Shown piece by piece: positions 38,690-51,422 of a DNA stretch of 64,000 nt. The first letter of the stretch is position 1; each line of letters opens with the position of its first letter. Source of the DNA: Alphaproteobacteria bacterium AO1-B (GTDB taxonomy: Bacteria > Pseudomonadota > Alphaproteobacteria > Rhizobiales > Stappiaceae); the NCBI GenBank assembly GCA_001890945.1, contig MLAX01000001.1, positions 248,001 through 312,000 on the forward strand. Reading direction: 5' to 3'. The position numbers and the translations under genes are program-made. The notes under the pieces are model-generated. The model was not told the DNA's origin. It did not search any database and saw nothing but the letters and a program-made list of their open reading frames with translations.

Positions 38690-40885
38690 GTGCTGTTTGA
38701 CGATTTGGAGCCGAAAGACACGATTGCCAGCGTGCTGGTACCCGTCGCCGTGCCGGTTGCTTATACCTATAAGGTCCCTGCTGGGCATTCTGTAGTGCCG
38801 GGCACGATCGTCCGGGTGCCGTTGGGAACGCGGGAGGTCATCGGAGCGGTCTGGGATGGTGAGCCTGATGCGGCGATCAATCCCAACAAACTCAAATCGA
38901 TTTCCCACGTTTACGACACCACGCCGCCGCTCGATAAGGATCTCCGCCGGTTTGTGGATTGGGTAGCCGGCTGGACGCTCGGTGCACCGGGCATGGTTGT
39001 GCGCATGGTGCTGCGGTCTGAAGAGGCACTCGAACCGGAAGCCCCGGTTCCAGGTGTCCGGCGGATCGAAGGTGCGGAGCCAGAGCGGATGACGCCCGCC
39101 CGCCGCCGTGTTCTCGGAACGATGGAAGACGGATTTGCGTGGACAAAAAGCGGCCTCGCACATGCAGCCGGTGTCAGCGCATCCGTCATTGACGGACTGG
39201 TTCAACAAGAGGTGCTAGAGATCGTCTCCATGCCGGCAGCACCCCCGCCGCCACGTCCTCAAATCGACTATTCGCAAAAGGATCTGACACCGGCCCAGCA
39301 AGCAGCTGCGGAGACGCTATCAGAGAGTTTCGACAAAGGCGCCGCAGTGACCTTGATTGACGGTGTGACCGGGTCTGGCAAGACCGAGGTCTACTTCGAA
39401 GCAATCGCGGAAGCCTTGCGGCGGGATAAGCAGGCACTGGTGCTTCTGCCTGAAATTGCGCTGACAGAACAGTTTCTGCGGCGGTTTGAACAGCGCTTCG
39501 GTGTTTACCCGGCCGAGTGGCACTCTGAAATTACACCAAAGAACCGGGCGAGGGTTTGGCGCGGTGTTGCATCTGGCGATGTCCGTGTCGTCATCGGCGC
39601 GCGTTCCTCTCTCTTTTTACCATTCAAGGAACTCGGGCTGATCATCGTCGACGAAGAGCATGACGCTGCCTTCAAGCAGGATGACCGTGTGCCCTATAGC
39701 GCACGGGACATGGCCGTCGTGCGCGGGCATATTTCACGCTTCCCGGTAGTCCTGGCCTCCGCGACACCGTCGATCGAGAGCCGGGTCAATGCTGAGCAGG
39801 GCCGCTATGGTCTGGTCGAATTACCTGACCGGGCGTCCGGCGCTGCGCTTCCCGATCTATCGGCCATTGATATGCGCCTGGACGGACCGGAACAGGGGCG
39901 TTGGCTGGCACCGGGTTTGGTGGGCGCAATCAAGGAAACTTACGCCAACGGGGATCAGGCGCTGTTGTTCCTGAATCGCCGTGGATACGCTCCCCTGACA
40001 TTATGCCGCACCTGTGGTCACAGGTTCCAATGCCCGCATTGCAGCACCTGGCTGGTCGAGCACAGGTTTCAAAAGAAACTGGTGTGTCACCACTGCGGGC
40101 ATAATGAGCGTGTCCCTGAAAGTTGCCCTTCGTGCCAAAGCACCAATACGCTGGTAGCCTGTGGCCCCGGTGTTGAAAGGATCGCCGAAGAGGTGAGCGA
40201 ACTCTTTCCGCAGGCCCGGACGTTGGTTCTGTCGTCTGATCTGCCTGGTGGGCCTGAGCGATTGAAGCGGGAAATGAAGGTCGTCGAAGAGGGCGGCGCT
40301 GATATTATCATCGGAACTCAGTTGGTCGCCAAAGGCCACAATTTCCCGAAACTGAAGCTGGTTGGCGTGGTTGATGCAGATCTCGGCCTGGCGCATGGCG
40401 ATCCGCGTGCCGCTGAAAAGACCTTCCAACTGCTTGCCCAGGTCACGGGCCGAGCGGGCCGCGTCACCGGCGGCGGCAAAGGCTTTCTGCAGACCTACAG
40501 CGCCGATCATCCTGTCATCAAGGCGCTGCTCTCAAACGATAAGCACGCGTTTTATCAGGCGGAGATCGAAGCGCGCCGCGCCGCTGGGCTGCCGCCATTT
40601 GGTCGATTGGCAGCTGTCGTAATCTCAGGTCCTGACAGGAATTTTGCGGAAAGTTTTGCCCGCCAGCTTGCGCGGGTGGCGCCGCCGGACCCGGCCGTTA
40701 CGCTGCTTGGGCCTGCAGAAGCCGCTTTGGCCATGGTTCGAGGACGCTACCGGTTTCGCCTTTTGGCGATGGCGCCGAAGCAATATGACTTGCAGTCTTA
40801 TATTAGGAGCTGGCTTTCAAACGGCCCGAAGCCGACGAAAGGCCTTCGCGTACAGATCGATATTGATCCGCAGCACTTTCTGTAA
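38690..40885 (+). CDS. priA: Primosomal protein N', replication-restart helicase PriA
   Basis: 731 residues from a GTG; an upstream frame is closed by a stop at 38681. 3'-binding domain at the N-terminus (VLVPVAVPVAYTYKVPAG), Walker A GVTGSGKTEVY, DEEH box, and eight zinc-ligand cysteines (CRTCGHRFQCPHC ... CHHCGHNERVPESCPSC), then helicase motifs to QVTGRAGRV. Restarts stalled forks. Followed by a 395-bp gap and the atp operon. Confidence 0.97.
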   Translation: MLFDDLEPKDTIASVLVPVAVPVAYTYKVPAGHSVVPGTIVRVPLGTREVIGAVWDGEPDAAINPNKLKSISHVYDTTPPLDKDLRRFVDWVAGWTLGAPGMVVRMVLRSEEALEPEAPVPGVRRIEGAEPERMTPARRRVLGTMEDGFAWTKSGLAHAAGVSASVIDGLVQQEVLEIVSMPAAPPPPRPQIDYSQKDLTPAQQAAAETLSESFDKGAAVTLIDGVTGSGKTEVYFEAIAEALRRDKQALVLLPEIALTEQFLRRFEQRFGVYPAEWHSEITPKNRARVWRGVASGDVRVVIGARSSLFLPFKELGLIIVDEEHDAAFKQDDRVPYSARDMAVVRGHISRFPVVLASATPSIESRVNAEQGRYGLVELPDRASGAALPDLSAIDMRLDGPEQGRWLAPGLVGAIKETYANGDQALLFLNRRGYAPLTLCRTCGHRFQCPHCSTWLVEHRFQKKLVCHHCGHNERVPESCPSCQSTNTLVACGPGVERIAEEVSELFPQARTLVLSSDLPGGPERLKREMKVVEEGGADIIIGTQLVAKGHNFPKLKLVGVVDADLGLAHGDPRAAEKTFQLLAQVTGRAGRVTGGGKGFLQTYSADHPVIKALLSNDKHAFYQAEIEARRAAGLPPFGRLAAVVISGPDRNFAESFARQLARVAPPDPAVTLLGPAEAALAMVRGRYRFRLLAMAPKQYDLQSYIRSWLSNGPKPTKGLRVQIDIDPQHFL

Positions 40886-41280
40886 CACAGCGCATAGTCC
40901 GAAACGGATGGGCTGCTTTGGTATAGAAGGCTTTCGGTGGCTTAGCCGTCGCAGGATGTGTTGGTCTTTCGTGGTAGACCCGCAATGAGAACGACTGCAA
41001 ACACGGTCTCAAAAGCGGCCACCGTCTAAAGGTTTATACGGCCAGTGACACATTGATCTGCAAGGCTTTTTGTCGCGGATGGGTAAAAAACACCAATGAA
41101 TCGGCAAGAACAGCCTCCCCGCGGCGTTGCACACTGGGAAACCCTGTGCTAATTGAGGCGCGGCTTTGGGGGAACGGTTTAACCGTCATACCTTCTGACC
41201 TTGAAATCATTCATTTTTTCAATGTCTTGCGGACGCTAGCCGTTTTGCGGACATGAAAAACGTCAGAGAGCACGGACCTG
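40886..41280. other. 395-bp leader region before the atp operon
   Basis: No gene is evident; the short frames in it have no ribosome site. It must contain the atpHAGDC promoter, and a candidate is given separately. The 100 bases before atpH are AT-rich with a run of six T near 41214. Confidence 0.5.
41127..41155 (+). promoter_or_regulatory. Candidate sigma-70 promoter of the atp operon
   Basis: TTGCAC and TAATTG separated by 17 bases, about 125 bases upstream of atpH. Assigned by pattern only. Confidence 0.4.
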
Positions 41281-41841
41281 GTGACTGACAACGTATCTCT
41301 CGTATCCGGCGTGGCACAGCGTTATGCGTCCGCCCTTCTCGACCTAGCTGAAGGCGACGGCGTAACGGCTGACGTGGAACGGGATCTGACTGCTTTTGAA
41401 GGCATGCTTTCCGAAAGCGAAGATCTCGTCCGTCTTGTGAAAAGCCCGGCATTCAGTGCTGAAGAGCAGCTTGCAGCGCTCGCAGCACTTCTCGACAAGG
41501 CTGGCATCAAAGGCCTGGCCGCAAATTTCGTGAAGTTGGCAGCCCGTAACCGGCGCCTCTTCGTCCTTCCTGACATGATCAAGTCTTTCCGCGCCTTGCT
41601 TGCAGAAAAGCGCGGCGAAGAAACAGCTGAAGTGGTGTCTGCCGCTGCTCTGTCTGACGAACATGTCTCTGCCCTGAAAGAAGCGCTCTCTGCTTCCACG
41701 GGCAAATCTGTAAACATCGCAGCTAAGGTTGATCCTGCCCTGATCGGCGGCCTTGTGGTCAAAGTCGGGTCCCGCATGATCGATACGTCGCTGCGTACCA
41801 AGCTCAATTCACTCAAGTTCGCGATGAAAGAGGTCGGCTGA
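41281..41841 (+). CDS. atpH: ATP synthase F1 subunit delta
   Basis: 186 residues from a GTG start. Stalk protein joining F1 to F0 through the b subunits. N-terminal helical domain ([17 protein letters not shown]) and the C-terminal signature [26 protein letters not shown]. Ends in a one-base overlap (TGATG) with atpA. First gene of a five-gene F1 operon; F0 genes are not in the window, the usual alphaproteobacterial split. Confidence 0.95.
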   Translation: MTDNVSLVSGVAQRYASALLDLAEGDGVTADVERDLTAFEGMLSESEDLVRLVKSPAFSAEEQLAALAALLDKAGIKGLAANFVKLAARNRRLFVLPDMIKSFRALLAEKRGEETAEVVSAAALSDEHVSALKEALSASTGKSVNIAAKVDPALIGGLVVKVGSRMIDTSLRTKLNSLKFAMKEVG

Positions 41842-43370
41842 TGGATATTCGGGCCGCGGAAATCTCCGCAATCCTCAAGGACCAGATCAAGAGCTTTGGC
41901 CAGGAAGCCGAAGTTTCTGAAGTTGGTCAGGTGCTCTCCGTCGGTGACGGTATCGCCCGTGTTTATGGTCTGGACAAAGTTCAGGCTGGTGAGATGGTCG
42001 AATTCCCGGGCGGTATCAAGGGCATGGCCCTGAACCTGGAATCCGACAACGTCGGTGTCGTTATCTTCGGTTCTGACCGTGACATTAAAGAAGGCGACAC
42101 CGTCAAGCGGACCGGCGCCATCGTGGAAGTTCCGGTTGGTAAAGGTCTTCTTGGCCGCGTTGTCGATCCGCTCGGCAACCCGATCGATGGCAAAGGCCCG
42201 ATCGAAGCTACTGAAAAGCGCCGTGTGGACGTTAAAGCGCCGGGCATCCTGCCGCGTAAGTCCGTGCACGAACCGATGTCCACTGGCCTGAAAGCCATTG
42301 ACGCCCTGATCCCGGTTGGCCGCGGCCAGCGCGAGCTCGTGATTGGTGACCGTCAGACCGGTAAGACCGCGATCATCCTTGACACATTCCTCAACCAGAA
42401 GCCGCTTCATGCCGGCGACGACGAAGATGCAAAACTGTACTGCATCTACGTTGCGGTTGGTCAGAAGCGTTCTACCGTTGCCCAGTTCGTCAAGACACTG
42501 GAAGACAACGGCGCTCTGGAATACTCCATCGTTATCGCCGCGACCGCATCCGAAGCTGCCCCGCTGCAGTTCCTGGCGCCGTTTGCCGGCTGTGCAATGG
42601 GTGAGTTCTTCCGCGACAACGGCATGCACGCCGTGATCGGTTACGACGATCTGACCAAGCAGGCTGTTGCTTATCGTCAGATGTCACTGCTTCTGCGCCG
42701 CCCGCCGGGACGTGAAGCTTTCCCGGGCGACGTTTTCTACCTGCACTCCCGTCTGCTGGAACGTGCTGCGAAGCTGAACGAAGACCATGGCAAGGGCTCC
42801 CTGACCGCACTTCCGGTCATTGAGACTCAGGGCAACGACGTGTCTGCGTTTATTCCGACCAACGTAATCTCGATCACCGACGGTCAGATCTTCCTTGAAA
42901 CGGACCTGTTCTATCAGGGTATCCGCCCGGCTGTGAACGTTGGTCTGTCGGTTTCCCGCGTGGGTTCCTCGGCTCAGATCAAGGCGATGAAGCAGGTTGC
43001 TGGCCCCATTAAGGGTGAGCTGGCTCAGTACCGTGAAATGGCTGCGTTCGCGCAGTTCGGCTCCGACCTTGACGCCACCACTCAGCGCCTGTTGAACCGC
43101 GGTGCACGTTTGACCGAACTTCTGAAGCAGCCGCAGTTTTCGCCGCTGAAGACTGAAGAGCAGGTCGCCGTGATCTATGCTGGCGTGAACGGATACCTCG
43201 ACAACCATCCGGTTGATCGTGTGAAGGAATTCGAAGAAGGTCTGCTTCTGTTCCTGCGTGGTGAGCACAAAGAACTGCTCGACGCGATCTGGGAAAAGAA
43301 AGCCCTCGACGACGACCTCACTGGCAAGCTGAAAGCTGCGCTTGACGCGTTCGCTAAGAACTTCGCCTAA
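41841..43370 (+). CDS. atpA: ATP synthase F1 subunit alpha
   Basis: 509 residues. Non-catalytic nucleotide-binding subunit with Walker [11 protein letters not shown]-terminal barrel ([13 protein letters not shown]) and the signature [17 protein letters not shown]. Alternates with beta in the F1 hexamer. Translationally coupled to atpH. Confidence 0.98.
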   Translation: MDIRAAEISAILKDQIKSFGQEAEVSEVGQVLSVGDGIARVYGLDKVQAGEMVEFPGGIKGMALNLESDNVGVVIFGSDRDIKEGDTVKRTGAIVEVPVGKGLLGRVVDPLGNPIDGKGPIEATEKRRVDVKAPGILPRKSVHEPMSTGLKAIDALIPVGRGQRELVIGDRQTGKTAIILDTFLNQKPLHAGDDEDAKLYCIYVAVGQKRSTVAQFVKTLEDNGALEYSIVIAATASEAAPLQFLAPFAGCAMGEFFRDNGMHAVIGYDDLTKQAVAYRQMSLLLRRPPGREAFPGDVFYLHSRLLERAAKLNEDHGKGSLTALPVIETQGNDVSAFIPTNVISITDGQIFLETDLFYQGIRPAVNVGLSVSRVGSSAQIKAMKQVAGPIKGELAQYREMAAFAQFGSDLDATTQRLLNRGARLTELLKQPQFSPLKTEEQVAVIYAGVNGYLDNHPVDRVKEFEEGLLLFLRGEHKELLDAIWEKKALDDDLTGKLKAALDAFAKNFA

Positions 43371-43403
43371 GACCACACGCCGGGATAAGGAGCAGGGGCG
43401 GCC

Positions 43404-45738
<2,335 letters not shown>

Positions 45739-45841
45739 GGCATTGGATCGGACGCCGGAAAACGGCGTCCGGTTTTCTCTTGTTTGATGGTCCGGCCTAC
45801 TGCCTGCCATCTGAACCGATGACTGACAAGGAAGACGCCAA

Positions 45842-46249
45842 ATGGCTGAACTTTTCCAGTTTGAGTTGGTCTCGCCGGAGCGCCAGCTCCTGTCCGAACA
45901 GGTTGCCGAGGTCGTTGTACCGGGCACCGAAGGCGAGTTTGGCGTTCTGAAGAACCACAGCCCGTTCATGTCCACCATCAAGCCGGGCATTCTGAAAGTC
46001 CGCACGGATGCTGGATCCTGGGATGAGTATTTCGTGCGCGGCGGGTTTGCTGACATTGCTCCAGGCGGTCTGACCGTCTTGGCCGAACAGGCGATCCCGG
46101 TGTCTGAAATCAGCGAAGACCAACTGGCTCAGGCGATCAAAAACGCCGAAGAGGATGTTGCTGACGCGAAAGACGACGACACCAAGCAGAAGGCAGAAAT
46201 GACACTGTCTCAGTTGAAGGACGTCGCAGAAGCTCTCAAGGCTGCCTAA
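45842..46249 (+). CDS. atpC: ATP synthase F1 subunit epsilon
   Basis: 135 residues. N-terminal beta sandwich ([36 protein letters not shown]) and a short C-terminal helical hairpin ([19 protein letters not shown]). Inhibits and couples rotation. Last gene of the operon, AAGGAAG upstream, followed by a terminator. Confidence 0.96.
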   Translation: MAELFQFELVSPERQLLSEQVAEVVVPGTEGEFGVLKNHSPFMSTIKPGILKVRTDAGSWDEYFVRGGFADIAPGGLTVLAEQAIPVSEISEDQLAQAIKNAEEDVADAKDDDTKQKAEMTLSQLKDVAEALKAA

Positions 46250-46279
46250 TCAGCTAACACTCAGAAACGTATTTTTGAA

Positions 46280-46313
46280 AACGCGGTCCGGATTGGATCG
46301 CGTTTTTTGTTTT
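46280..46313 (+). terminator. Rho-independent terminator of the atp operon
   Basis: Stem AACGCGGTCC / GGATCGCGTT (one G-T pair), five-base loop, followed by TTTTGTTTTTT. 30 bases after atpC. Confidence 0.85.
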
Positions 46314-46343
46314 TTACCTGAAAAAACGTTTGCGAAGTTTCGT

Positions 46344-48965
46344 TCAGGCCGCACCGCCGCGGATAACCTTGTGGGCGCGGCCAGCCTCGTAGAACCGGAA
46401 GCCGTTGCGCCCATTCTGCTTGACTTCATAGAGCGCGATGTCAGCTTTTTTCTGCAGGGATTCAATGGTTGCGGCGTCTGCACCAATATAAGAAATCCCG
46501 ATGCTGATCCCGATCGAAACATTATGGGCAAAGACATCAAAGGGCTCATTGAGTGCCGCTACCAGCCGCTCTGCGATCTCGGTCACCCAGGGCTCGCTTG
46601 GCCCGCCGCCTTGAAGAATAATTGCAAACTCGTCCCCGCCAATGCGTGCAACAAGGTCGGTTGCACGTACACACTCCTTGAACCTCTGCGCAACCTGACA
46701 GAGCAGCTCGTCCCCGACATCGTGCCCATAGGTGTCGTTGACTGGTTTGAAGCGATCAAGATCCAGCAATAACAGATGTCCGCCCGTCCCCTGCATCTGG
46801 GCATCAAGCAGGGCTTCTTGAAGGCGTGCCGTGAAGAGTGCGCGGTTAGCGAGACCCGTTAGGTCATCGTGATGGGCTGCATGGGTAATGCGCGCTGCGG
46901 CTTCTTCGCGCAACGTGATGTCTTCGTGGGTCCCGATCCATCCACCGTCCGGCAATGGTGCATGGACCACCCCAATCACCTTGCCGTCGGGATGTGTAAA
47001 TTTCGTTCGGACAACCTCGCCGCGGGACAGTTTTTCATAGAGCGAATTATAGTGTTCTTCGACGTCGCCGTCGAAATCGCCACGGTCTTTTTCTGCCTGA
47101 AGCAATTCAATCAGGCTGACACCTTCACGCACCTCGCCATAGGGCTTCCGGAAGATGTCCAGGTATTGCTGGTTCCACAAGATGAGCCTGCCATCCTTGT
47201 CGAATACGCTCACGCCTTGGCGCATGTTGCCAAGGACGGCCTCGAGCTCTGCCAGCCTGTCTCGGGCCAGACGTTCGCTCTCGGCCAACGTTTTCTCCAT
47301 TTCCTTGCGATCAGTCACGTCAAAGAAATTGAAAATGGAACCGCCCGCCGGCAATGGGGTGTAGCGGACTTCGAGGTATCGCCCATCAGCGGTGTGCCGC
47401 TCGTAGCTGTAGGCTTCGGAGGGAGAGTTCAGCCTGAACTTCTCCAGAGCAAGTTTTTCCGGGTCCCCGGGGCCATAATCACCTCTTTCGGCTGAAAACT
47501 TGAGGTAATCAAGAATGTGCAACTTCTGCCGCAACATATCGGCGGGATAACCGAGCAGTTTGCCGAATTCATCGTTGTAAGATGCGAGCTGGAAGTTGTC
47601 GCTATAGTGCGCCACACCGCCCGGGAAATTGTCGAAAATGCCTTGGAGCGTATTCGCCTGGCGTTTGGTTTCCGTGATGTCGGTCAGAGAAACAACGACC
47701 CCATCAAGGGCGTAATCGCCGCCTTGTGCAATGGGTCTTGCATTGACACGCAACCATCGCGACGCCGCTTTGCCACTGTGTTTGAGTTCAGCCGTGGCAT
47801 CGCAGACGAGGAGCGGATCTTTTGCCGCAAGTTCGAGCGTATTAACCCCTTGGTGTGTAACCCCGAGGTCGCAAATAACAGCGACTGTGAGATCTTTGAC
47901 GTTTCGGCCGACGAGACGCTCGGTCGTAGAATCAAGCAATTTCGCGCCTGCCGGATTGCAAGACTGGATGATGCCGGACCGGGTCAGCACCAAGACACCT
48001 TCACTGAGCGTCTCAAGCGTCGTCCGGTGTGCGGCTTCGGATTCGCGGACCGCTTGTTCAACTTGTTTCCGCTCAGTTACGTCCTGAAATGCGCCAACAA
48101 GCTTGATGGTTTCGCCGTCCTTTTCGATTGGGCGGCCCACAGCGCGCACCCAGATTTGGCGACCTTTGGCGGTTACCAGGGGCAGTTCAGCATCCCAGCC
48201 GCGACCTTGCTCAATACCACGCGCAACCGCCTTGGTGATTGTCCCCCGGGCCTCTGGCGCATAGAAGTCAATGGCTGTTTCGACGTTGGGGACATAGTCA
48301 TCAGACACGTCATGGATCTCGTGGGTCTTCCGCGTCCATGTCAGCTTTTGAGAGTTCATGCACAACTCCCAGCCACCAACGCCCGATACGGCGGCAATTT
48401 CCTCAAGCAGCCGGCCTTTGCCCACGGCCTCTTCATGTTCTGCTTCTGCACGCGCAAGCGCGGCTTCTTTTTCTACATTTGCCTGATGAGATTTCAGAAG
48501 CCCCTCGACCACCCGGCCCATACGTCGTAGCTGGTTCAATTGCTGCCGGGCCGGCTTGCGCGGTCTTTGGTCGATAACGCAGAGAGTGCCGAGCCTGTTC
48601 TTTCCATCCAGACTTAGAGGACAACCGGCATAGAACCGGATATTCGGCTCGCCCATGACCAACGGATTGTCGCAGAATCTTTCATCGCTCAGTGTATCTG
48701 GAACGACAAACAGATCATCAGCTGAAAGGGCATGTTGGCAGATGGAAACTTCTCTCGCAGTGCCTTCGATATCAACGCCGCAGGCGGCCTTGAACCATTG
48801 AACCCGTTCATCTACCAGAGAAATCAATGCGATGGGGCAATCGAAGATGGCTGCAACGGCTTCCACCACCGCATCATATTCCGGCAAACGCTCAGAGCCC
48901 ACGATCTGCAGTGCGTGCAGCGCGTCCAGGCGTTCCTTCTCATTTTCAACCAGGTGTATACCCAT
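46344..48965 (-). CDS. Diguanylate cyclase with GAF and multiple PAS domains
   Basis: 873 residues, no membrane segment. N-terminal GAF (about 15-160; FDCPIALISLVDERVQWFKA), then four PAS/PAC units (about 185-690, each ending in D-x-T-E/D-R-K type motifs such as FQDVTERKQ and FFDVTDRKE), then a GGDEF domain (DDLTGLANRALF ... ARIGGDEFAI). The active-site GGDEF is intact, and an RxxD inhibitory site (RATD) lies five residues before it, so product inhibition by c-di-GMP is expected. No EAL domain. It makes c-di-GMP in response to cytoplasmic signals, perhaps redox or light. Convergent with atpC. Confidence 0.93.
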   Translation of the reverse strand: MGIHLVENEKERLDALHALQIVGSERLPEYDAVVEAVAAIFDCPIALISLVDERVQWFKAACGVDIEGTAREVSICQHALSADDLFVVPDTLSDERFCDNPLVMGEPNIRFYAGCPLSLDGKNRLGTLCVIDQRPRKPARQQLNQLRRMGRVVEGLLKSHQANVEKEAALARAEAEHEEAVGKGRLLEEIAAVSGVGGWELCMNSQKLTWTRKTHEIHDVSDDYVPNVETAIDFYAPEARGTITKAVARGIEQGRGWDAELPLVTAKGRQIWVRAVGRPIEKDGETIKLVGAFQDVTERKQVEQAVRESEAAHRTTLETLSEGVLVLTRSGIIQSCNPAGAKLLDSTTERLVGRNVKDLTVAVICDLGVTHQGVNTLELAAKDPLLVCDATAELKHSGKAASRWLRVNARPIAQGGDYALDGVVVSLTDITETKRQANTLQGIFDNFPGGVAHYSDNFQLASYNDEFGKLLGYPADMLRQKLHILDYLKFSAERGDYGPGDPEKLALEKFRLNSPSEAYSYERHTADGRYLEVRYTPLPAGGSIFNFFDVTDRKEMEKTLAESERLARDRLAELEAVLGNMRQGVSVFDKDGRLILWNQQYLDIFRKPYGEVREGVSLIELLQAEKDRGDFDGDVEEHYNSLYEKLSRGEVVRTKFTHPDGKVIGVVHAPLPDGGWIGTHEDITLREEAAARITHAAHHDDLTGLANRALFTARLQEALLDAQMQGTGGHLLLLDLDRFKPVNDTYGHDVGDELLCQVAQRFKECVRATDLVARIGGDEFAIILQGGGPSEPWVTEIAERLVAALNEPFDVFAHNVSIGISIGISYIGADAATIESLQKKADIALYEVKQNGRNGFRFYEAGRAHKVIRGGAA

Positions 48966-49293
48966 CCTGCCCGTCGTCTAGGTTGCTTTGCAACAAATCT
49001 AGTACGGGAAAAAGTACCGGTCGGTTAAAAACAAAGTCTTAACTGGCCACAATAATTGAATAAAAAATATCTAAAAATGAAACAGCAAAAGCTTTGAGGT
49101 CGCAGTAAATAGGGGGCAAAGAACGCAGGGTAAATTGAATGAATAGGTAAAATATACGGAAATTGGAACGTATTGGCGCAAAGGTCGGTCGTCAAAAGTG
49201 CCAGGGGCGCCGACAAAAAACCCGGCCTGGGGCCGGGTTTGAGGCGCGTGGGTGACCCACGGAGAACTGCTTTTTTTACAAGCAGCTGTAGTT
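48966..49293. other. 328-bp AT-rich spacer
   Basis: Upstream of the diguanylate cyclase gene and downstream of the GcrA-like gene. 49020-49180 is strongly AT-rich and should hold the cyclase promoter. It also holds the terminator of the GcrA-like gene. No gene seen. Confidence 0.5.
49218..49240 (-). terminator. Terminator of the GcrA-like gene
   Basis: Perfect 10-bp stem AAACCCGGCC / GGCCGGGTTT with a TGG loop. On the minus strand it runs into T6. A small GTGGG/CCCAC hairpin lies just before it at 49248-49260. Confidence 0.85.
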
Positions 49294-49500
49294 TTAAGCC
49301 GCGCGACGGAAGGACAAGCTCATGCCGCCACCAGAACGGTTGCGGCGGCGCTCTTCCGGTGGGATGTAAACGATGGAGCGGTGGTCGTCACAGTAAGACA
49401 CGCCCGGCTCGACCCGGTTGGAGCACGGAAAGGTGTAATTTCCAGCGTCGCCTTCTGCCCATTTACAGCAGCCCGGGCGCGGGAGAGACAAGTCAGCCAT
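49294..49500 (-). CDS. GcrA-like C-terminal zinc-module protein, 68 residues
   Basis: Start ATG at 49500 with AAGGAAA upstream; a longer frame from 49533 is possible. The protein has CCKWAEGDAGNYTFPC...GVSYCDDH, which matches the cysteine/histidine C-terminal part of the cell-cycle regulator GcrA (CKWPIGDP...FCG...YCxxH). The N-terminal DNA-binding HTH (about 50 residues) and linker of GcrA are absent. Ligand set C11/C12, C26, C37, H40. Basic tail RRRNRSGGG. Could bind sigma-70 or DNA-bound partners as a standalone module; function unknown. Confidence 0.75.
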   Translation of the reverse strand: MADLSLPRPGCCKWAEGDAGNYTFPCSNRVEPGVSYCDDHRSIVYIPPEERRRNRSGGGMSLSFRRAA

Positions 49501-49789
49501 GACAGTTTCCTTTATTCTATACGCACACAACAAAAGCGCTCGAGCATCCTCCTCAAGTGAGGATCCGAACAGCCTTTGAAATAAATCGGATTTAGCAGAC
49601 GCCCGGGACGTTTTTCATGGCCCACCCCTGCAAGCAGAGAGCTCTTCAGCAAGCGCACCGAGTACATAGGTCGGATGTCACAAAATTGCAATAGAATAGC
49701 AGGCATGTCGGCCTTGCATTTCCTGCATAGCCGGTTAAGCCTGGTTTACCTTTGCTCAGAAAGCCAAACAACTTCCGTTGTTTAGCGCT

Positions 49790-51409
49790 TTATTGCTGGT
49801 CATCTGGCGGGAGCTGCCCACCGGCTGCAAATAGTGCTTGGGGTGTGTCCAAATCGAGCCGGGCCGCATCGCCAAGCTCGACTTCCGCTACGAAGCCAGG
49901 ATTCTCAGCAGTAATATGTCGAGCGCCAATGTCACCGGTCAAGGATTTCAGCGCATCGAAAAATCGCTGGTCCCAGAGTACCGGATTACCGCGTTTTCCG
50001 TCGGCTGTCGCTGTAACGATTAGGTTGCTGGAGCTTTCCCGGTAGGCACCAATGAGGTGGTTCAAATCCTCTGGCGTAATGCGCGGCATATCGCCGAGAA
50101 GAATAACAACAGCGTCAGGGTCAGTTTTTAGAGCATTCATGCCAGCGCGGATCGAGCCCGCCATACCATCTGCATAGTCGGCATTAAACGTGACATTCAG
50201 ATCAAGATCATCAACTTCGGCTTCGACCCTCTCAGCAAGATGACCAGTGACCAGAACGGTTTCGATCAGATCAGCACCGCAAGCCGTTTCTGCAGCGTGA
50301 CGTATCAACGACTTGCCATCCAGTTGCGCCAGCAGCTTGTTCGGTCCACCCATACGGGAGGACTTACCGGCGCCCAGAATGATCGCTGCGATCTTCGGCT
50401 TCGACCTAGAGGGCTTTGGGGCCCTTGGTTGCGGCCGTGTTCCGATTTCCATCAAGAGGCCTCCAACACCCATGCCAGTAATGTCCTGGGTTGAAACTGC
50501 CAATCCGGCGAGCAGGCGATCAAGGATCCAGTCAAAGCCGTTTTCCTTTGGGCTGCGGGCGCACCCCGGTGCGCCGATCACAGGTGTGGCGTTGAGATCG
50601 CCCAGCATAAGAAGGTTACCCGGGTCCACCGGCATGCCGAGGTGTCGAACGTCGCCGCCAGCTCTTTCCAGCGCTGCAGGAAGAACATCTTCCCGGTCAA
50701 CAACTGCTGACGCGCCAAACAGGATCAGCAAGTCCACGCCGCTGGTATTCATTTGGGAGATGGCAGCAGAAACAGCCTCTTCGGTATGGTCGACGCGCAA
50801 TTCAGCCGCGATCTGACTGCCGCTTGCCCGAAGTCGGTCTTCGAGTATCCGGCGGGTCTTGTCCATCGTGGAAGGTTTCAAATGGGGCAAGCATGTCGCG
50901 ATCAAGCCAACCTTGCGGGCAGAAAACGGGGCGACGCGGACCGCACCATTAATCGCGGTTTCGGCTTTCTCGAGCAAGTTATCGGCCACAGCGAACGGGA
51001 TGATCTTGGCAGTGGCAACCATCCGGCCCGGCGTGACGCGAGTATGATTTGCGAGCGTTGCAAAGGTAATCGCCGGATCTATTCTATTGGCAGCTGTGAC
51101 CGCGGCTTCATTAATAACCAGAACACCGTCGGTGTCTGAAAACAGGTTCATCCGGCCCGTAAACGGCGCGTCCGTGTACAGGCCGGCACCTTTGGCAGCG
51201 CCTCCTAGTCGGGCTGCCGCTGCGTCTTCGTCCAGGTCTCCGGCTTCGAGGCGCGCAACAACAATCGTCTCCAAGCCGGCCTCGCTCAAAAGAGCGCAGT
51301 CGGTTTCTGTTAAGCGATGCCCTTTCTTGAGGATGAGGCCAGGCAGTTTGGTCGAGTGGGCGAGCACACAGCCCTCAGCTTCCATCGGCGCAACGGGGCC
51401 AAACTTCAT
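49790..51409 (-). CDS. Molybdopterin-binding / NTP-transferase fusion protein (molybdenum hydroxylase maturation)
   Basis: 539 residues. N-terminal part (1-335) is a MoeA/MogA-like molybdopterin-binding region (DLLILFGASAVVDREDVLPAAL, NLLMLGDLNATPVIGAPGCARSPKENGFDW). After a proline/lysine linker (about 330-345), residues 345-539 form a MobA/MocA-like nucleotidyltransferase (AAIILGAGKSSRMGGPNKLLA, VVILLGDMPRI). Such fusions probably add CMP to molybdopterin for xanthine or CO dehydrogenase-type enzymes. Last gene of a four-gene operon, 13 bases after the XdhC-like gene; GAGGGG before the ATG. Confidence 0.85.
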   Translation of the reverse strand: MKFGPVAPMEAEGCVLAHSTKLPGLILKKGHRLTETDCALLSEAGLETIVVARLEAGDLDEDAAAARLGGAAKGAGLYTDAPFTGRMNLFSDTDGVLVINEAAVTAANRIDPAITFATLANHTRVTPGRMVATAKIIPFAVADNLLEKAETAINGAVRVAPFSARKVGLIATCLPHLKPSTMDKTRRILEDRLRASGSQIAAELRVDHTEEAVSAAISQMNTSGVDLLILFGASAVVDREDVLPAALERAGGDVRHLGMPVDPGNLLMLGDLNATPVIGAPGCARSPKENGFDWILDRLLAGLAVSTQDITGMGVGGLLMEIGTRPQPRAPKPSRSKPKIAAIILGAGKSSRMGGPNKLLAQLDGKSLIRHAAETACGADLIETVLVTGHLAERVEAEVDDLDLNVTFNADYADGMAGSIRAGMNALKTDPDAVVILLGDMPRITPEDLNHLIGAYRESSSNLIVTATADGKRGNPVLWDQRFFDALKSLTGDIGARHITAENPGFVAEVELGDAARLDLDTPQALFAAGGQLPPDDQQ

Positions 51410-51422
51410 TCCAGGCCCCTCT

